Source: JANYGM01 sp043764015 (GTDB lineage: Bacteria > Bacteroidota > Bacteroidia > Cytophagales > Thermonemataceae). From it: a stretch of 56,009 nucleotides of DNA. The DNA is taken from positions 1-56,009 of the forward strand of contig JAYUKY010000041.1 of assembly GCA_043764015.1 (NCBI GenBank). Reading direction: 5' to 3'. Positions 47,918 through 56,009 of the stretch are shown piece after piece. Positions within the stretch are counted from its first letter, which is position 1; the number at the start of each line of letters is the position of its first letter. Below the pieces are notes generated by a model, which saw nothing but the letters and a program-made list of their open reading frames with translations, was not told where the DNA came from and searched no databases. Both the position numbers and the translations under genes were made by a program.

Positions 47918-49780
47918 ATGTTTGATAATTATGATGTAATTGTCGTGGGTGCGGGACACGCAGGCAATGAGGCAGCAGCAGCAGCAGCAAATATGGGGTC
48001 TAAAACCTTGCTAATCACTATGAACATGCAAGTGATAGGGCAAATGTCCTGTAATCCTGCAATGGGTGGCGTGGCAAAAGGGCAAATAGTACGTGAAATT
48101 GATGCGCTGGGAGGGTTTTCTGGCATTATCAGCGACAAAACTATGATACAATTCCGTATGCTCAACCGCTCAAAAGGTCCTGCAATGTGGAGTCCACGTT
48201 GCCAAAGTGACCGTATGCGTTTTGCGGAAGAATGGCGTTTGACACTAGAAAAAATACCTAATCTGGATTTTTTCCAAGATATGGTAAGTAGTTTGCTCGT
48301 AAAAGATGGTCGTGTGGTAGGTGTGCGCACAGGTTTGGGCGTGGAAATCACTGCAAAAGCCGTTATTTTGACAAGTGGGACGTTTATGAACGGACTTATT
48401 CATATTGGAGAAAAGCAGTTTGGTGGTGGGCGTACTGGTGAAAGTGCTTCTTACGGCATCACAGAGCAATTAGTGAAGTTGGGTTTTGAGGCTGGACGTA
48501 TGAAAACAGGCACACCTGCCCGTATTGATGGGCGTTCTCTGAATTATAACGCAATGGAGGAGCAAAAAGGGGACGAAAATCCTAGTAAATTTTCGTTTAC
48601 AGATACGCCTGTGCTTACAAAGCAGTTAAGTTGTCATATAACTTACACCAATTCAGCCGTTCACGAAACGCTAAAAACGGGTTTTGAGAAATCTCCAATG
48701 TTTCAGGGGCGTATTCAGGGCTTAGGACCTCGTTATTGCCCTTCTATTGAGGATAAAATCAACCGTTTTGCTGACAAAGACCGTCATCAGATTTTTGTTG
48801 AGCCAGAAGGTTGGAATACAGTAGAATGTTATATTAATGGTTTTTCATCTTCTTTGCCAGAAGATGTGCAATACAAGGCACTAAAACAAATGGAAGGCTT
48901 TGAAAACGTGAAAATGTTTCGTCCTGGCTACGCTATTGAGTATGATTATTTTCCGCCAACGCAGCTAAAACTTTCTTTGGAAACCAAAATAATAGAAAAT
49001 CTTTATTTTGCAGGACAAATAAATGGTACAACAGGTTATGAAGAGGCTGCTTGTCAAGGACTTATGGCTGGTATCAATGCGCACAATAAAATCCAAGAAA
49101 AAGCAGAATTTATTTTAAAGCGTTCTGATGCTTATATTGGCGTTTTGATTGATGATTTGGTAAGCAAAGGCACAGACGAGCCTTACCGTATGTTTACCTC
49201 ACGTGCAGAATACCGCTTGCTTTTGCGCCAAGATAACGCTGATTTGCGCCTTACACGCAAAGGTTACGAGATAGGTCTTGCATCAAAAGAGCGTTTTGAT
49301 GCAGTTGTGGCAAAAGAAAACAACGTAAAACATCTTGTCAATGATTTGAAACAGAAAAAAATACAACCTGATAGCATCAATGATGGTTTGCAAAGCCTAA
49401 ATTCTTCTGCTATTCGTGAAAAAGCAAGTTTTGGAACGCTTCTAAAACGCCCAGAATTGTATATAAACGACCTTTCTGCGGTAAATAAAGAACTGAATGA
49501 TTATCTTTCAAAATATACGCCAGAAGAAATTGAGCAAGCAGAGATATTCATTAAATATGAAGATTATTTGGTGAAAGAACAAGAAAATGTGCTTAAAATG
49601 TTTAAATTAGAGGATTTTCATATTTTTGAAGACTTTAATTATGACAGAATTAAGGCACTTTCTACGGAGGCACGCCAAAAACTGGTAAAAATTCGTCCTA
49701 GTACATTGGGGCAGGCAAGCCGTATTAGTGGGGTTTCTCCTTCTGATATTTCTATTTTGATGATTTATTTAGGGAAATAG
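47918..49780 (+). CDS. mnmG: tRNA uridine-5-carboxymethylaminomethyl synthesis enzyme MnmG
   Basis: FAD enzyme that with MnmE modifies U34 of several tRNAs. The N-terminal VVVGAGHAGNEAAAAAA dinucleotide loop, CNPAMGGVAKGQIVREIDAL, GTFMNGLIHIG, and the C-terminal STEARQKLVKIRPSTLGQASR are complete. 620 residues, normal length. A small gene follows after 5 bp. Confidence 0.97.
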   Translation: MFDNYDVIVVGAGHAGNEAAAAAANMGSKTLLITMNMQVIGQMSCNPAMGGVAKGQIVREIDALGGFSGIISDKTMIQFRMLNRSKGPAMWSPRCQSDRMRFAEEWRLTLEKIPNLDFFQDMVSSLLVKDGRVVGVRTGLGVEITAKAVILTSGTFMNGLIHIGEKQFGGGRTGESASYGITEQLVKLGFEAGRMKTGTPARIDGRSLNYNAMEEQKGDENPSKFSFTDTPVLTKQLSCHITYTNSAVHETLKTGFEKSPMFQGRIQGLGPRYCPSIEDKINRFADKDRHQIFVEPEGWNTVECYINGFSSSLPEDVQYKALKQMEGFENVKMFRPGYAIEYDYFPPTQLKLSLETKIIENLYFAGQINGTTGYEEAACQGLMAGINAHNKIQEKAEFILKRSDAYIGVLIDDLVSKGTDEPYRMFTSRAEYRLLLRQDNADLRLTRKGYEIGLASKERFDAVVAKENNVKHLVNDLKQKKIQPDSINDGLQSLNSSAIREKASFGTLLKRPELYINDLSAVNKELNDYLSKYTPEEIEQAEIFIKYEDYLVKEQENVLKMFKLEDFHIFEDFNYDRIKALSTEARQKLVKIRPSTLGQASRISGVSPSDISILMIYLGK

Positions 49781-49785
49781 AAAAT

Positions 49786-49932
49786 ATGGGACTTTTGGCA
49801 GATAATTTTTATTTCTATGACTTACCAAATATAGAAGTAATCAAAGAAAAAATCAGTAGTTATTCTGGTTTAGATGCAGTTTTGATTCTTTTTCCTAAAA
49901 GAGAATTATATTTTGAAATAGATAAATATTGA
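49786..49932 (+). CDS. Possible 48-residue protein after mnmG
   Basis: ATG 49786 opens 48 codons (MGLLADNFYFYDLPN...). No family recognised; could be a remnant of a longer gene. The 5-bp gap to mnmG suggests cotranslation. Confidence 0.35.
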   Translation: MGLLADNFYFYDLPNIEVIKEKISSYSGLDAVLILFPKRELYFEIDKY

Positions 49933-50001
49933 TATATAATGTATTTTTTACTTCACGGAAGTTTCCAACTATTCGTGAAGTTTACCAAATTTACAAACAA
50001 A

Positions 50002-50724
50002 ATGAAAATACACAAATTGTTGTTATTCAGTAGTTTAATTATAATATCTTTCTCTTTTATTGGAATAAAATATTATCAAAAAAATACTCCTAGAAACTTC
50101 TCTGAAAACCTTTCTGAAAATCTTTCAAAAGTAGCTACCAAAAAGCAACTCAAAAACAATCCCCAAAATGGAGATATTATTTTTCAAATCTCTGTTTCTG
50201 GGCAAGGAAAAGCCATACAACTCGCTACAAAGTCTGTTTATACGCATTGTGGCATCATTTATGAAGAGAAAAATAAAAACGGAATTATGGAATATTTTGT
50301 TTTTGAGGCAATACAACCTGTGGTTATCACACTCCTACAAGAGTGGATAAATAGAGGTGATAAAAATCATTTTGTCATAAAACGCCTGAAAAATGCTAGT
50401 CAAGTCCTTACAAATGAAGCACTTAGCAAAATGAAGGATTATGGCAAACAGTTCTTAAATAAAGATTATGATATTTATTTTGGTTGGTCTGATGAACGTA
50501 TTTATTGCTCGGAGCTTGTCTGGAAAATCTATAAAAATGGCGCAAATATAGAAGTTGGCAAACTGGAAAAACTAAAAAGTTTTGATTTGAGTAGCAAAGA
50601 AGTCAAGAAAATAATGAACCAGCGTTACGGAAACCCTATTCCTGCAAAAATATATGAACAAGATGTAATTTCTCCTGCGAGTATTTTTGATAGTCCGTTG
50701 CTGGAAGTTGTACCTAATAATTAA
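50002..50724 (+). CDS. YiiX-like permuted papain-fold (NlpC/P60 superfamily) enzyme
   Basis: From ATG 50002 the protein is about 240 residues with an N-terminal hydrophobic anchor (LLLFSSLIIISFSFIGI). The permuted papain core shows NGDIIFQISVSGQGKAIQLATKSVYTHCG (His) and IYCSELVWKIYK (nucleophile Cys), as in YiiX/YaeF, so amidase or peptidase activity on cell-wall or lipid substrates is likely. The short SENLSENLSK linker is repetitive. An earlier start at 49939 adds unlikely residues. Confidence 0.85.
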   Translation: MKIHKLLLFSSLIIISFSFIGIKYYQKNTPRNFSENLSENLSKVATKKQLKNNPQNGDIIFQISVSGQGKAIQLATKSVYTHCGIIYEEKNKNGIMEYFVFEAIQPVVITLLQEWINRGDKNHFVIKRLKNASQVLTNEALSKMKDYGKQFLNKDYDIYFGWSDERIYCSELVWKIYKNGANIEVGKLEKLKSFDLSSKEVKKIMNQRYGNPIPAKIYEQDVISPASIFDSPLLEVVPNN

Positions 50725-50745
50725 AATATCTAATAATTTTACCAA

Positions 50746-51780
50746 ATGACCAATAAATATTTATTTTTTATATTCTTCTTACTTGCTTTATTGTTATTTT
50801 CATTGTCTAGCAAAGCGCAAAAAGCAGGTTTTAATAACAAAACACAACGTCTTGATACACTAATAGTAGCAACTACTCAGGCAAAAAAACAAGTACCAGA
50901 TACAGCTCGTGTGGGTTGTTATGTGATTAGTTTGCACGACTTAGACTTCCCAGAGCAACAATATACTGCTCGTTTTTGGCTCTGGCTCATCAAAGATACT
51001 ATTTCTAACGTGGATAAAGACGTGGAAATACCCAACGCAAAAGAGATGAAAATTGATAATATGATTATGGAAAAGCTTGGTAATCAAGGTTGGTTGCAGA
51101 TGAAACTAAAATGTATTATGAAACAGTCTTGGAATGTAAAACATTTTCCTTTTGACAAACAAATACTTAAAATAGACGTTGAAAACCCTCAATTTGAGGC
51201 TGATGAGCTTGTTTTTAAGGTAGATTCTCTTGGCAAATCTTATGACCCTGCGCTTTTTGTGGAAGGTTGGAAAATTACAAATTTCAAGCTAAGTACAGGT
51301 GTGAGTAGCTATAAAACTGGTTTTGGCGACAATACACTGAAAACACAAGAATCTAGTTATGCAAAATTTACCATTGCCATAGAACTTGAAAGAGAAGCTT
51401 GGGAGTTGTTTTTTAAATTATTTTTGGGAATGTATATTGCCTTTGCTATTGCATTTGTGAGCTTTTTTGTTGATGCAGAACACGCAGAGCCACGTTTTGG
51501 CTTGCCTGTGGGTGGGCTTTTTTCTGGTGTGGGTAATAAGTATGTGATTGATAGCTATTTGCCCACAAGTTCTACGCTAACTATTGTAGATACTTTGCAC
51601 GGTCTTACATTTGTAATGATTTTTGTTATTATAGCTTTTTCTGCACTTATTCTACAACAAAGTGAAGATAATAAACTGAAAAATCTTGCTAAAAGTACTA
51701 ATAAAGTTGTGGCGTGGTCTATTGCCATTATTTATTTTCTGATAAATGCCATTTCTATTGCGCTTGCAGTTTGGAATTAA
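50746..51780 (+). CDS. Pentameric ligand-gated ion channel homologue
   Basis: 344 residues. Signal peptide (FFLLALLLFSLSSKA, then Q), then an extracellular-type beta domain with GCYVISLHDLDFPEQQY, ARFWLWL and the family hallmark HFPFDKQIL (about residue 138), then four membrane helices (about 225-245, 255-275, 285-308, 322-342). Layout and the FPFD motif match prokaryotic Cys-loop-like channels such as GLIC and ELIC, though the loop cysteines are absent as in other bacterial members. Ligand and ion are unknown. Close to the YiiX gene (21 bp). Confidence 0.78.
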   Translation: MTNKYLFFIFFLLALLLFSLSSKAQKAGFNNKTQRLDTLIVATTQAKKQVPDTARVGCYVISLHDLDFPEQQYTARFWLWLIKDTISNVDKDVEIPNAKEMKIDNMIMEKLGNQGWLQMKLKCIMKQSWNVKHFPFDKQILKIDVENPQFEADELVFKVDSLGKSYDPALFVEGWKITNFKLSTGVSSYKTGFGDNTLKTQESSYAKFTIAIELEREAWELFFKLFLGMYIAFAIAFVSFFVDAEHAEPRFGLPVGGLFSGVGNKYVIDSYLPTSSTLTIVDTLHGLTFVMIFVIIAFSALILQQSEDNKLKNLAKSTNKVVAWSIAIIYFLINAISIALAVWN

Positions 51781-51849
51781 GATAAATATTTAAGAAAATG
51801 TGGTTCTACTAAGATTTATACAGAAATCATATTTTCTTAAATTGTTACT

Positions 51850-51922
51850 TTGTATTTAGCCCCAGCGGTGAGATATTTATAGCAAATAATAAATATGCCG
51901 TCCCGCTGGGACTTAAATACAA
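51850..51922. repeat. CCCAGCGG / CCGCTGGG palindrome with TTGTATTTA / TAAATACAA borders
   Basis: CCCAGCGG (51861) pairs with CCGCTGGG (51903), inner ATATTTAT with ATAAATAT; outer TTTGTATTTA and TTAAATACAA are inverted. Just before it a separate hairpin TTTAAGAAAAT / ATTTTCTTAAA (51789-51841) may terminate the channel gene. Confidence 0.7.
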
Positions 51923-52004
51923 TATTGCTCCTAAAAATACTCCAAAATATTACTAAATAAAGACTTTTTAAAACTTCTCCATATAAATCTTAGTAGAACC
52001 GAAA

Positions 52005-52877
52005 ATGTCTAAAGAATTTGAAAACCTACTGCAATTACTTAAAAGCGGCATTGCTGAAAATGTACGTTTGGGGCTTTTGGTGGCACAAAATTTTAGAGAA
52101 GAATTTAAAAGTTTTTTTGATTGTGAGTTGGAAGAATATAATGAATTGTATGAGTTTCTGGAGATTTGTAAGGGAAATAAAAATAAAAATAAAACTATTA
52201 TAGAGCCTAGAAATGGCTTTTTAACTGATGTTGCTGCACTAGGATTAGCGGAACAAGAAATAACAAAACTCCCCAAAAGCATAAAAATCCTGCAAGAATT
52301 GGAGGTTTTAGTTTTATTTCGCAACCAATTAACTACTTTACCAACAGAAATAAAATACCTCAAAAAATTAAAAGTTTTGAATTTGAGTTGCAATTATTTT
52401 GAAAAATTGCCAAAAGAAATTACTGAATTAGAAAATTTGGAAGAATTATTATTAGAATTTAACGACCTTACTACGCTTCCAGAAGAAATAAAAAATCTTA
52501 TCAATTTACGAGATTTACTCCTGATACACAATAATCTACAAATACTACCAAAAGAAATAGGAAAACTCAAAAACTTAGAATATTTGTTTTTAGCAGAGAA
52601 TAAACTAACAGAAATTCCAGAGGAAATCAGTAATTTATCTAGTCTTATTAAACTCACATTAAATGAAAATAAGCTAAAATATTTATTTAAAGATATTAGT
52701 AATTTAACCAATTTGGAGGAATTACTTTTATCAGATAACGAACTTCAAAATTTGCCAAAAGGAATGGAAAAACTCCAAGAACTAACCAAAATCACCTTAT
52801 ATAACAATAATTTTGCAGAACGTCCAAAAGAATTAAAACTACTTTCTAGAAGCGTTTATATTGATTTGGATAATTAA
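52005..52877 (+). CDS. Leucine-rich repeat protein
   Basis: 290 residues. After an acidic helical lead of about 65 residues, eight or nine LRR units of 23 residues follow, with consensus LP.EI..L.NLE.L.L..N.L (for example TLPTEIKYLKKLKVLNLSCN). No signal peptide, so cytoplasmic or fused to nothing visible. LRR proteins of this type bind other proteins; partner unknown. Confidence 0.85.
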   Translation: MSKEFENLLQLLKSGIAENVRLGLLVAQNFREEFKSFFDCELEEYNELYEFLEICKGNKNKNKTIIEPRNGFLTDVAALGLAEQEITKLPKSIKILQELEVLVLFRNQLTTLPTEIKYLKKLKVLNLSCNYFEKLPKEITELENLEELLLEFNDLTTLPEEIKNLINLRDLLLIHNNLQILPKEIGKLKNLEYLFLAENKLTEIPEEISNLSSLIKLTLNENKLKYLFKDISNLTNLEELLLSDNELQNLPKGMEKLQELTKITLYNNNFAERPKELKLLSRSVYIDLDN

Positions 52878-52891
52878 ATTTGGTAAAACAA

Positions 52892-53695
52892 TCAAATTTC
52901 ACCTTCAAAAACCTTTTCAGCCGCTCCAGACAGGTATATATTTTCAAAAGTATTTTCACCTGTTTTCAAGAAAGAAACCGCCAAATATCCACCCAAAGTT
53001 TTGACAAGAATTTCAAAATTTCCTGTCGTAAAGGCTGTTTTTGTATCATTTTTCAAGCTAAAAACTAATGCAGCCGCCACAGAACCGGTACCACAAGCAA
53101 GCGTTTCATCTTCCACACCACGCTCATAAGTACGAATGTTTATTAGATATTCGTTGGTTTTTTCTATAAAATTCACATTTGTTCCTTTTTCACGAAATCT
53201 GTCGTTATTTCTAATAGCTTTTCCCTCATCAAAAACCTTGTAGTTTTCTAAATACCTCACCCATTCAACATAATGCGGCGAGCCAGTATCCAAAAAATAA
53301 TATTCTCCTTCTTCATTATAGTCAATATGGCTTACGTCTTTCATTTTCAGACGAATTTCCTTCTTTTTTAGTTCTGCTTGGTGTGCGCCATCAACCGCTA
53401 AAAAGTTAGTTTTACGCTTAAAAAGCCCCAAATGATGCGCAAAGCGTACCGCACAACGCCCTCCATTGCCACACATAGAGCCAAGACTACCATCAGCATT
53501 GTAATAAACCATCTCAAAATCATACGCAGGTGTATTTTTAGGCGGTTTTTGCAACAAAATAACGCCATCAGCACCAATCCCAAAACGCCTATGACAAAGT
53601 GCCGCAATCTCTGCCTTATTTTTATTAAAAAGTAGCTCACGGTCGTCTATCATAATAAAATCATTGCCCGTTCCTTGATATTTACTAAATTTCAT
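52892..53695 (-). CDS. dapF: Diaminopimelate epimerase
   Basis: Interconverts LL- and meso-diaminopimelate for lysine and peptidoglycan. Active cysteines are in SMCGNGGRC (about 73) and ETLACGTGS (about 200); the start KYQGTGNDFIMID is standard. 267 residues, normal. It runs towards the LRR gene, convergent, and bshB1 is 30 bp upstream on the same strand. Confidence 0.96.
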   Translation of the reverse strand: MKFSKYQGTGNDFIMIDDRELLFNKNKAEIAALCHRRFGIGADGVILLQKPPKNTPAYDFEMVYYNADGSLGSMCGNGGRCAVRFAHHLGLFKRKTNFLAVDGAHQAELKKKEIRLKMKDVSHIDYNEEGEYYFLDTGSPHYVEWVRYLENYKVFDEGKAIRNNDRFREKGTNVNFIEKTNEYLINIRTYERGVEDETLACGTGSVAAALVFSLKNDTKTAFTTGNFEILVKTLGGYLAVSFLKTGENTFENIYLSGAAEKVFEGEI

Positions 53696-53725
53696 ATTTT
53701 TTATTTAATAATTTTAAAAACCATA

Positions 53726-54466
53726 TTATTTTAAATCAAATAAATTTTCTACGCCCAAAATACGTGTTTTGGTAAATCCTTCTCCATATTTTACATTGAT
53801 TTGATGCCCAAGTTCTTTGGCTCGTGCCTCCAAAAATTCCAAAAATTCTGGTGTAGAAATATATGTTACAGGCATAGAAGCATCTAAATCAGTATTTTGA
53901 GAAAAAAATTGTGTTTCATAAGCACGTATAGCGGCTTTTTTAGTTTCCCAAAAATCAGAAATATCCACCACAAAATCAGGTGTAATGTATTGGTCTTGTA
54001 TGTAATGATATAAGTTTTTTGGTCGCCAAATGGCTTGATTTTCTCCATTTAATGTTGTTTCTATCATTCTAAGTCCCGACAAAAAACAAGCATCAACGGC
54101 AACTCTAGCCCCTTTTCCGTGGTCTGGGTGGCGGTCGTGAATAGCATTTGCAAGCACAATTTCAGGTTGATATTTGCGTATCATTTTGATAATTGCGAGC
54201 TGACTTTCTTTGTCATTTTGAAAAAAACCATCAGCCAATTTCAAATTTTCTCTTACCGAAATTCCTAGAATTTCAGAGGCTTTTTTAGCCTCTGCATAGC
54301 GTGTTTCTATTGTGCCACGAGAGCCAAGTTCTCCCTGCGTAAGGTCAATAATTCCTACTTTTTTACCCTTTTGGATGTGTTTTAGGATAGTTCCTGAGCA
54401 AGAAAGTTCTGCATCATCTGGATGTGCGGCAAGCACCAAAATATCTAGTTTAATATTGGTCATCAT
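53726..54466 (-). CDS. bshB1: Bacillithiol biosynthesis deacetylase BshB1
   Basis: Removes acetyl from GlcNAc-malate in bacillithiol synthesis. The LmbE zinc motif AAHPDDAELSCSG is at the start, and DLTQGELGSRGT, NAIHDRHPDHGKGA and SFF-like end MPVTYISTPEFLEFLEA match BshB1. 246 residues, normal. Implies bacillithiol is the low-molecular-weight thiol of this organism. Cotranscription with dapF is likely. Confidence 0.95.
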   Translation of the reverse strand: MMTNIKLDILVLAAHPDDAELSCSGTILKHIQKGKKVGIIDLTQGELGSRGTIETRYAEAKKASEILGISVRENLKLADGFFQNDKESQLAIIKMIRKYQPEIVLANAIHDRHPDHGKGARVAVDACFLSGLRMIETTLNGENQAIWRPKNLYHYIQDQYITPDFVVDISDFWETKKAAIRAYETQFFSQNTDLDASMPVTYISTPEFLEFLEARAKELGHQINVKYGEGFTKTRILGVENLFDLK

Positions 54467-54517
54467 AATGTTTTGTAAGTGCTTTTATAAGATTTAATCC
54501 AAATTTAATCAATAAAA

Positions 54518-54544
54518 AACCTCTATAAATATAATATAGAGGTT
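54518..54544 (-). terminator. Terminator after the T9SS gene
   Basis: AACCTCTATA and TATAGAGGTT around AATATAA, followed on the minus strand by TTTTTTATT. Confidence 0.8.
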
Positions 54545-54590
54545 TAAGCAAATGTAAGGTATTTTTTTTATTTTACAACAAACATTAAAC

Positions 54591-54704
54591 TAAGATTTTT
54601 AGGATTACAGGATTTTAAGATTAAATACAGAATATAGAATACATTTTTCATTTGTATTTCTCTGTATTTAACCCTAAAATCTTGCAATCCTAAAAATCCT
54701 AGTC
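54591..54704. repeat. Inverted AGGATTTT arrays forming a long hairpin over a stop codon
   Basis: GATTTTTAGGATTACAGGAT words on the plus strand end TTAAATACAGA; the mirror array on the minus strand (to 54704) ends TTAAATACAGAG. The right arm includes the stop codon of the T9SS gene (54699-54701). Confidence 0.6.
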
Positions 54705-55934
54705 TGCTTTTACTATTCTCTTCAAAATATTTCCTTTTTCAGTGCTGATTTGAAGCAAATAAATACCATTTGGCACATTTTTTAGAGAAATATCAATAAC
54801 ATTATTATTCACATTAGAAGAAAAAATTGTTTTTCCTTGCGCATCATACACACATACAAGAGATTTTACTACACTCAAAGCTGAAAAATCAACGCTAAAA
54901 TCATCATTAGAAGGGTTTGGAGATATTTTTACCAGATTTGAAAGAGAATTATCTATGCTTGTGGTTGGGTTTTCTGTAATAGTGATTGTAACATTACTAC
55001 TTATAATTGTTACACCTGTAGTAGTGCCTAAGCCAACATACGTACTTGTAACTTCACACTTATATACGCCTGCATCTGCAGTAGTAGCATTTGCTTTGGT
55101 ATAAGTTGCACTTGTAGCACCTGAAATAAGTACATTGTCTTTATACCATTTATAAATGTTAAACGTACCACCAATAGCTCCACTAATGGTAAGTGTAGCG
55201 CCACTAAGAAGAGATTGGCTAACTGGTAAGATTTTATAGCTTTGTGGTGTGGCAGCATAAGTAGTAGGTTTATAACTAATACTTTCTAAATCAGCAAAAT
55301 CTAAAAAATTACTCTGACAACGTAAATCTATTAGATTTATTGGAAGAGTTGGTAAACTCGTTAATTGATTGTTAATAACAATTAGTTGTGTCATACTACT
55401 TGGTAGAGAGGGCAGAATAGACAATATATTATTATTACAAAGTAATGTTATTAAGGTATTGGGGAGCGTGGGCAAACTCGTTAGTCTGTTGTAACCACAA
55501 TCTAAAAAGGTTAATGTATTTGGTAGTGTTGGTAAGCTTGTTAAGAGATTTGGTCCACATTCTAAACTAGTTAAACCACTTGGAAGTGCTGGTAAACTAG
55601 TCAATTGATTTTGAAAGCAAGTTAGGAGTGTTAAACTACTTGGCAAAGTTGGCAAAACAGTTAATTGGTTAAAACTACAATACAACGCTTGCAAGTTAGT
55701 GAAATATTCTACACCACTTAAATTAGCAATATTAGAATTATCCATATTTAAGGTACTAGCACCAATAATGCTAGCGCAGGTAGTTTCCATTTGCACTCCC
55801 ACAAAGCAAGCGGGATAAAGGGTTTGCAATTTTGCTCTAAAATTAGCATCTGGAATGTTTACCAAAACGGCTTTTGCAGGAATACACAAGCCCACCAACG
55901 CAAGCAACAACAAAAAATACATTTTCTTTTTCAT
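54699..55934 (-). CDS. T9SS-exported leucine-rich repeat protein with Ig-like domain
   Basis: From ATG 55934 the protein is 411 residues with a signal peptide (MYFLLLLALVGLCIPAKA). Residues about 75-220 are short LRRs of about 21 residues with core LP.LP..L..L.C..N.L (LTSLPTLPNTLTFLDC). An Ig-like domain follows (SGATLTISGAIGGTFNIYKW, SATYTKANATTADAGVYKC). The last 80 residues are a type A type IX secretion C-terminal domain (ISPNPSNDDFSVDFS ... GIYLLQISTEKGNILKRIVK). Expected to be anchored on or released from the cell surface. Confidence 0.9.
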   Translation of the reverse strand: MKKKMYFLLLLALVGLCIPAKAVLVNIPDANFRAKLQTLYPACFVGVQMETTCASIIGASTLNMDNSNIANLSGVEYFTNLQALYCSFNQLTVLPTLPSSLTLLTCFQNQLTSLPALPSGLTSLECGPNLLTSLPTLPNTLTFLDCGYNRLTSLPTLPNTLITLLCNNNILSILPSLPSSMTQLIVINNQLTSLPTLPINLIDLRCQSNFLDFADLESISYKPTTYAATPQSYKILPVSQSLLSGATLTISGAIGGTFNIYKWYKDNVLISGATSATYTKANATTADAGVYKCEVTSTYVGLGTTTGVTIISSNVTITITENPTTSIDNSLSNLVKISPNPSNDDFSVDFSALSVVKSLVCVYDAQGKTIFSSNVNNNVIDISLKNVPNGIYLLQISTEKGNILKRIVKAD

Positions 55935-56009
55935 AGAAAAACAATTAAAAGGGTTATTTAAAATATTTATTTTCACAAAGATATGAAAAAGTTATATATC
56001 AAAAAAAAA

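Noticed and set aside
1..56009. CRISPR array or prophage
   Set aside because: No regularly spaced identical repeats with unique spacers, and no integrase, terminase, capsid or portal genes were recognised.

Overview
The window reads as chromosomal DNA of a low-GC (roughly one third GC by eye) member of the Bacteroidota, probably order Cytophagales. Support comes from promoters of the Bacteroidota type (TTTG about 20 nt upstream of TAnnTTTG), many lipoproteins and outer-membrane-type proteins, a protein with a type IX secretion C-terminal domain, bacillithiol synthesis (bshB1), type B ribosomal protein L31, and Bacteroidota-typical families (DUF6428, Lacal_2735/DUF6435, DUF349, DUF4856, imelysin, HTTM). 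Genus and species cannot be fixed from the sequence alone.

Layout. 0-3.6 kb: the end of an unknown gene, a GNAT acetyltransferase and a compact ars operon (ArsR, DUF6428, a five-helix membrane protein, a 48-residue membrane peptide, thioredoxin-type ArsC) with no recognisable arsenite pump. 3.6-8 kb: a nucleotidyltransferase/small-protein pair, then a TetR-headed envelope cluster (outer-membrane protein, Big2-DM13 lipoprotein, YceI, DinB). 8-9.4 kb: two tandem PD-(D/E)XK-like paralogues, one split by an in-frame stop. 9.5-22 kb: hppD, secreted and membrane proteins of unknown role, a persulfide dioxygenase-rhodanese fusion, Sua5, MltG and a subclass B1 metallo-beta-lactamase. 22.1-22.63 kb: a noncoding locus with a good promoter, separated tRNA halves, a complete tRNA-like gene and a strong terminator. 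22.7-38.8 kb: an exported TPR-CHAT protein, infC with a non-AUG start, EVE protein, aspS, tpiA, asnB, ispE, a CruF-like carotenoid protein, DUF349 protein and rpmE2. 39-45.7 kb: a likely iron-regulated operon (DUF4856, imelysin, di-haem oxidoreductase, second imelysin, HTTM carboxylase-like protein) behind a 14-bp-arm palindrome and a strong promoter. 45.7-56 kb: a DUF1016 nuclease, a frameshifted unknown gene, mnmG, YiiX-like enzyme, a pentameric ligand-gated channel homologue, a leucine-rich repeat protein, dapF, bshB1 and a T9SS-exported repeat protein.

A second layer runs across the window: short dispersed repeats. Some are GC-rich palindromes, some are degenerate tandem words such as GTGAAGT or GTACGAA that often end at AATACA. 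Most lie between genes, but palindromes also sit in frame inside asnB and twice inside the HTTM gene, encoding extra peptide. They also appear inside the ars and imelysin operons and between the tRNA halves. Together with the tRNA-like locus and the pump-less ars operon, this is the most unusual content. No rRNA, CRISPR array, transposase or prophage genes were recognised.
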